A DNA stretch of 64,000 bases from positions 21,533,555 to 21,597,554 of the forward strand of contig OY756963.1 of NCBI GenBank assembly GCA_963580455.1. Direction: 5' to 3'. The notes under the pieces are model-generated. The model saw only the letters and a list, made by a program, of their open reading frames with translations, made no database searches and was not told the DNA's origin. The DNA is from Euonymus europaeus. Taxonomy: Eukaryota; Streptophyta; Magnoliopsida; Celastrales; Celastraceae. Shown one piece after another: positions 61,783 through 64,000 of this stretch (its first letter is position 1; each line of letters begins with the position of its first letter). The position numbers and the translations under genes were made by a program.

Positions 61783-62998
61783 TTGCATCCTTTTCTGTGT
61801 GAATATCTCCAACAAAATTAGAATAGTATTCCATTGCCCTTGACAAAGAATCAGCATTAACAATTTCTAGAATCCTGCTAAATGTACTTGGAAGCAACTT
61901 AGCAGTTTCCAACAGCTCAAACTTTACATTGTTTCCCTATAAAGTAAAACAATTTATTTTCATGTATTGATCGGTAGAAAGAATAAGTTGACAATCAAAG
62001 GAAGAATGCTTAAGATGTAACCTGCAAACTGAGTTCTTGACAAGCTTCAAAGCACTTAGACGCTGACATAGCAGCACTTTTTGTATATCAGCTTCCTTGA
62101 GCTCCAGGTCAGCTAATTGTTGCTGGATCCTTTGCATCTGTTTTTCTGATACACTTTTCATTAAATTTCAGAATTAGTTCAGAAATAGTCCATCTCATAG
62201 ATTTAAGTTGAGTTCACCGAAGCAAAAGAGAATCACAAGAGTAAAACTTAAAAAATTTCATAATTTACATTTTGAGTATAAAACACAAAAAAGATGTGCC
62301 AAAGAGGGGGTGGGGAAGGAAAGAAAGGATCTCACAGCAGCACCTGACAGCCGGCCAAATATATTCCGGCTTTCGGGAGTCGACTTCAAAAGACTATCAT
62401 AAATACTTTTGGCCTCTAAGTATCCAATCCCTGCAAATGACATACAAATCACCATACAACAAGACAAAGACAACCATAACTCAAATTTAGAGGATAAGGC
62501 AGTATAAGATAAGGTATGAATTATTATTTTTCAAAATACCCTAATCCGTAGCAAAGAAGTATAAAAATTCACTAACCAAAAACTAGTACTAGAAAGACAC
62601 CAAATCGTAAGTGAGATAATAACAAGGGAACAAATTAAATACTAACCTGTAGGTTCTAGAGTTCGGAGAAAGAGATCAGCATCCTTAGGTGGTGATGAGA
62701 ACTCCTTGAATATCCGAGCCCTAATTGCGGCCAACCGTTTTCTCCAATCGGCAGGGATTCTCTTCCGATCAACCAGCTGCCACTCTTTAATGTCACAAAC
62801 ACATATGACTGGCACAAACGATACGAATGCGTAAGCCATAAATCAAAGAGCTCAAAGAAACCAGACCCAAAAAAATTGAGGAAAAAAAAGAGGAAAAATT
62901 ACGCAAATCAACCAGGCGTTGAGTGCCAGGAAATTACCGCCGAGACGAGAAGAAGTTTTTTCGATGGGGAGATGTCGAATGTCCTCCGCAGTCTTCAT
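61783..62998 (-). pseudogene. Truncated CDK5RAP3/C53 homologue (UFMylation/ER-phagy receptor family)
   Basis: Minus-strand pieces that match plant CDK5RAP3 are 62998-62938 (MKTAEDIRHLPIEKT), 62784-62647 (WQLVDRKRIPADWRKRL), 62430-62336 ([23 protein letters not shown]), 62145-62022 (QMQRIQQQLADLELKEADIQ) and 61936-61783 ([32 protein letters not shown]). The full-length family is about 550 aa. Only the first 200 or so are present. The exon that should lie between SGA and QMQR (the GEWEAIVRAFEKDH region in other plants) is missing from the 190-base gap, and joining across it breaks the frame. A one-base loss in the T-run at 62078-62082 shifts the frame within the next piece. No C-terminal half exists before the SRF gene. 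In the intact family C53 binds UFL1 and acts as an ER-phagy receptor. This copy should not make that protein. Confidence 0.8.
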
Positions 62999-63126
62999 TT
63001 TCTGAGAAAAAAAATTCACTTTCTCCGGAAGGATTTTAGCTCGTAAAATATCGAGTACTGAAATCGGGCGCCTTTCGTTTCGCCACTGTTGAGGCCAAAG
63101 GGAGTATGCTGTTGAACTGTTCAAAT

Positions 63127-63151
63127 CAGTTCAGTTCAGTTCAGTTCAGTT
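63127..63151. repeat. (CAGTT)5 microsatellite upstream of the C53-like remnant
   Basis: Five exact tandem copies of CAGTT are read directly, 129 bases upstream of the ATG of the remnant, next to two TGGGCC motifs (63195 and 63204). Confidence 0.85.
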
Positions 63152-64000
63152 CCCGCGGTTTCGGTTATGGGGTTGGGTTTGGCATCCAGGCTTCTGGGCC
63201 TAGTGGGCCGACTACTTCAATGGGAGTGAAAAGGGTAAAGAGGTAAAATAATAGAGGGCAATACGGTAAAATGATCCCCTCCGAAGGCACGCCTAGCGAG
63301 CAGAAGAGAATCTCTCTGAAACCGATTCTCGTTTTCTACACATATCGTTCTTCGTCGAATCAAATCACAAGGTGCATCAGGAATAATCTCTCGATTATAC
63401 ATTATTGTAGATCTAGCTATATTTGCCTACTAGTACTTTGGATGAATCATTTGCAGCCATATGTAGGTTTGCAATATCTAATAAGCACTGTTTGCTCCTG
63501 AGAAAAAGACTTTCACCATTCGATCGTTCGTCTTTTATGCTGCGTTTGTATTTAAAAAATTCAATTTTGTATTCGACAATGGGTTTTGATATGCGTGCAA
63601 TTTCGTTCTTTTCAAACGGAGATTGAAAAAATTGGAAATCCTTTCTGACGTGGGCTGTGAATTAATTTTGCGTTCCAAACATTGAAGAAACAGTGATCGG
63701 GGTGTGTTTGAATATTATTTTCTGTTTTAGTTTTTAGAAACGATTTTGAGTATAGTTTTTAGAAACATTTTTTAGGAAAAAAAACAGTTAAAAAATTCAT
63801 TTGGTTGGTGATATTTGACTTTGTTTTCGGAAACCGAAAAACATAAAATTAAAATTTAGTCAAATGAAATTGAAATTCATCCAAATAAAACTCAAATTTA
63901 TCAAAATGAAATTCAAATTCATCAACCAGGTAAAAATGAAGGTGATTTTGGGCCAACACCGGAGCAAGGCCGTCCGGTGGTCGGGCGACGATGTCTGTGA
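63152..64000. other. Upstream region of the C53-like remnant and window end
   Basis: Two TGGGCC motifs at 63195-63209 suggest the remnant keeps its former promoter. 63600-64000 is AT-rich with degenerate AAATTCAAATT-type runs. No gene is supportable. Confidence 0.4.

Noticed and set aside
1..64000. CRISPR arrays, operons, ribosome-binding sites or prophage features
   Set aside because: The window is clearly plant nuclear DNA; no regularly spaced repeat array or bacterial gene organisation is present.

Overview
This is a 64 kb window of a nuclear eudicot plant genome. It has AT-rich intergenic DNA, genes with many short GT-AG introns, and plant-specific families: an SBP-box gene with a miR156 site, SCARECROW, a B-type CDK, a LURP-one-related gene, a STRUBBELIG-family receptor and a plastid ribosomal protein. 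I cannot name the species. All exon structures were built by hand from reading frames, splice dinucleotides and codon phase. Every complete model closes in frame.

Layout, left to right. 1-652: 3' end of a Gln-rich probable transcription factor (+). 2339-5646: conserved WD40-like protein (+, 8 exons). 6298-8127: catalytic subunit of protein phosphatase 1 (-). 9696-11864: CDKB1-type mitotic kinase (-). 14912-17927: SCARECROW-type GRAS factor (-). 18000-29200 is gene-poor and full of decayed elements: a LINE RNase H fragment, a MULE-like element, a hAT-like element and tandem repeats. 29210-30695: LURP-one-related protein (-). 32776-35931: RLCK-VII kinase close to PBL8 (-). 37313-40729: ADA2-type coactivator (-, 12 exons). 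This gene is head-to-head with nuclear-encoded plastid ribosomal protein L17 (41428-43100, +), and they share a promoter region with five site II-type motifs. 46501-46935: small AT-hook-like protein (+). 48981-52033: SPL9/SPL15-type factor with a miR156 target (+). 54412-60530: STRUBBELIG-receptor-family LRR kinase with non-canonical catalytic motifs (+, 16 exons). 61783-62998: 5'-half remnant of a CDK5RAP3/C53 homologue (-), which looks like a pseudogene.

The genes are unrelated neighbours, as is normal in plants. Several act in growth control (CDKB1, SCR, SPL, ADA2, SRF), but nothing shows co-regulation except the shared ADA2-RPL17 promoter region.

The clearest unannotated structures are mobile-element insertions with readable target-site duplications. 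Four are hAT-like (13606-14114, 28405-29081, 29709-30099, 36312-36687). Two are 5'-truncated LINE RNase H fragments (23206-23486 with an unusual 78-bp duplication, and 53128-53578 with a perfect 16-bp duplication). Others are a MITE inside the RPL17 intron, two foldback structures, and a long inverted repeat just past the 3' end of SCR. I saw no evidence for a wholly new biological system. The best leads are the truncated C53 copy, the SRF pseudokinase motifs, upstream ORFs at SCR and SPL, and the inverted repeat next to SCR.
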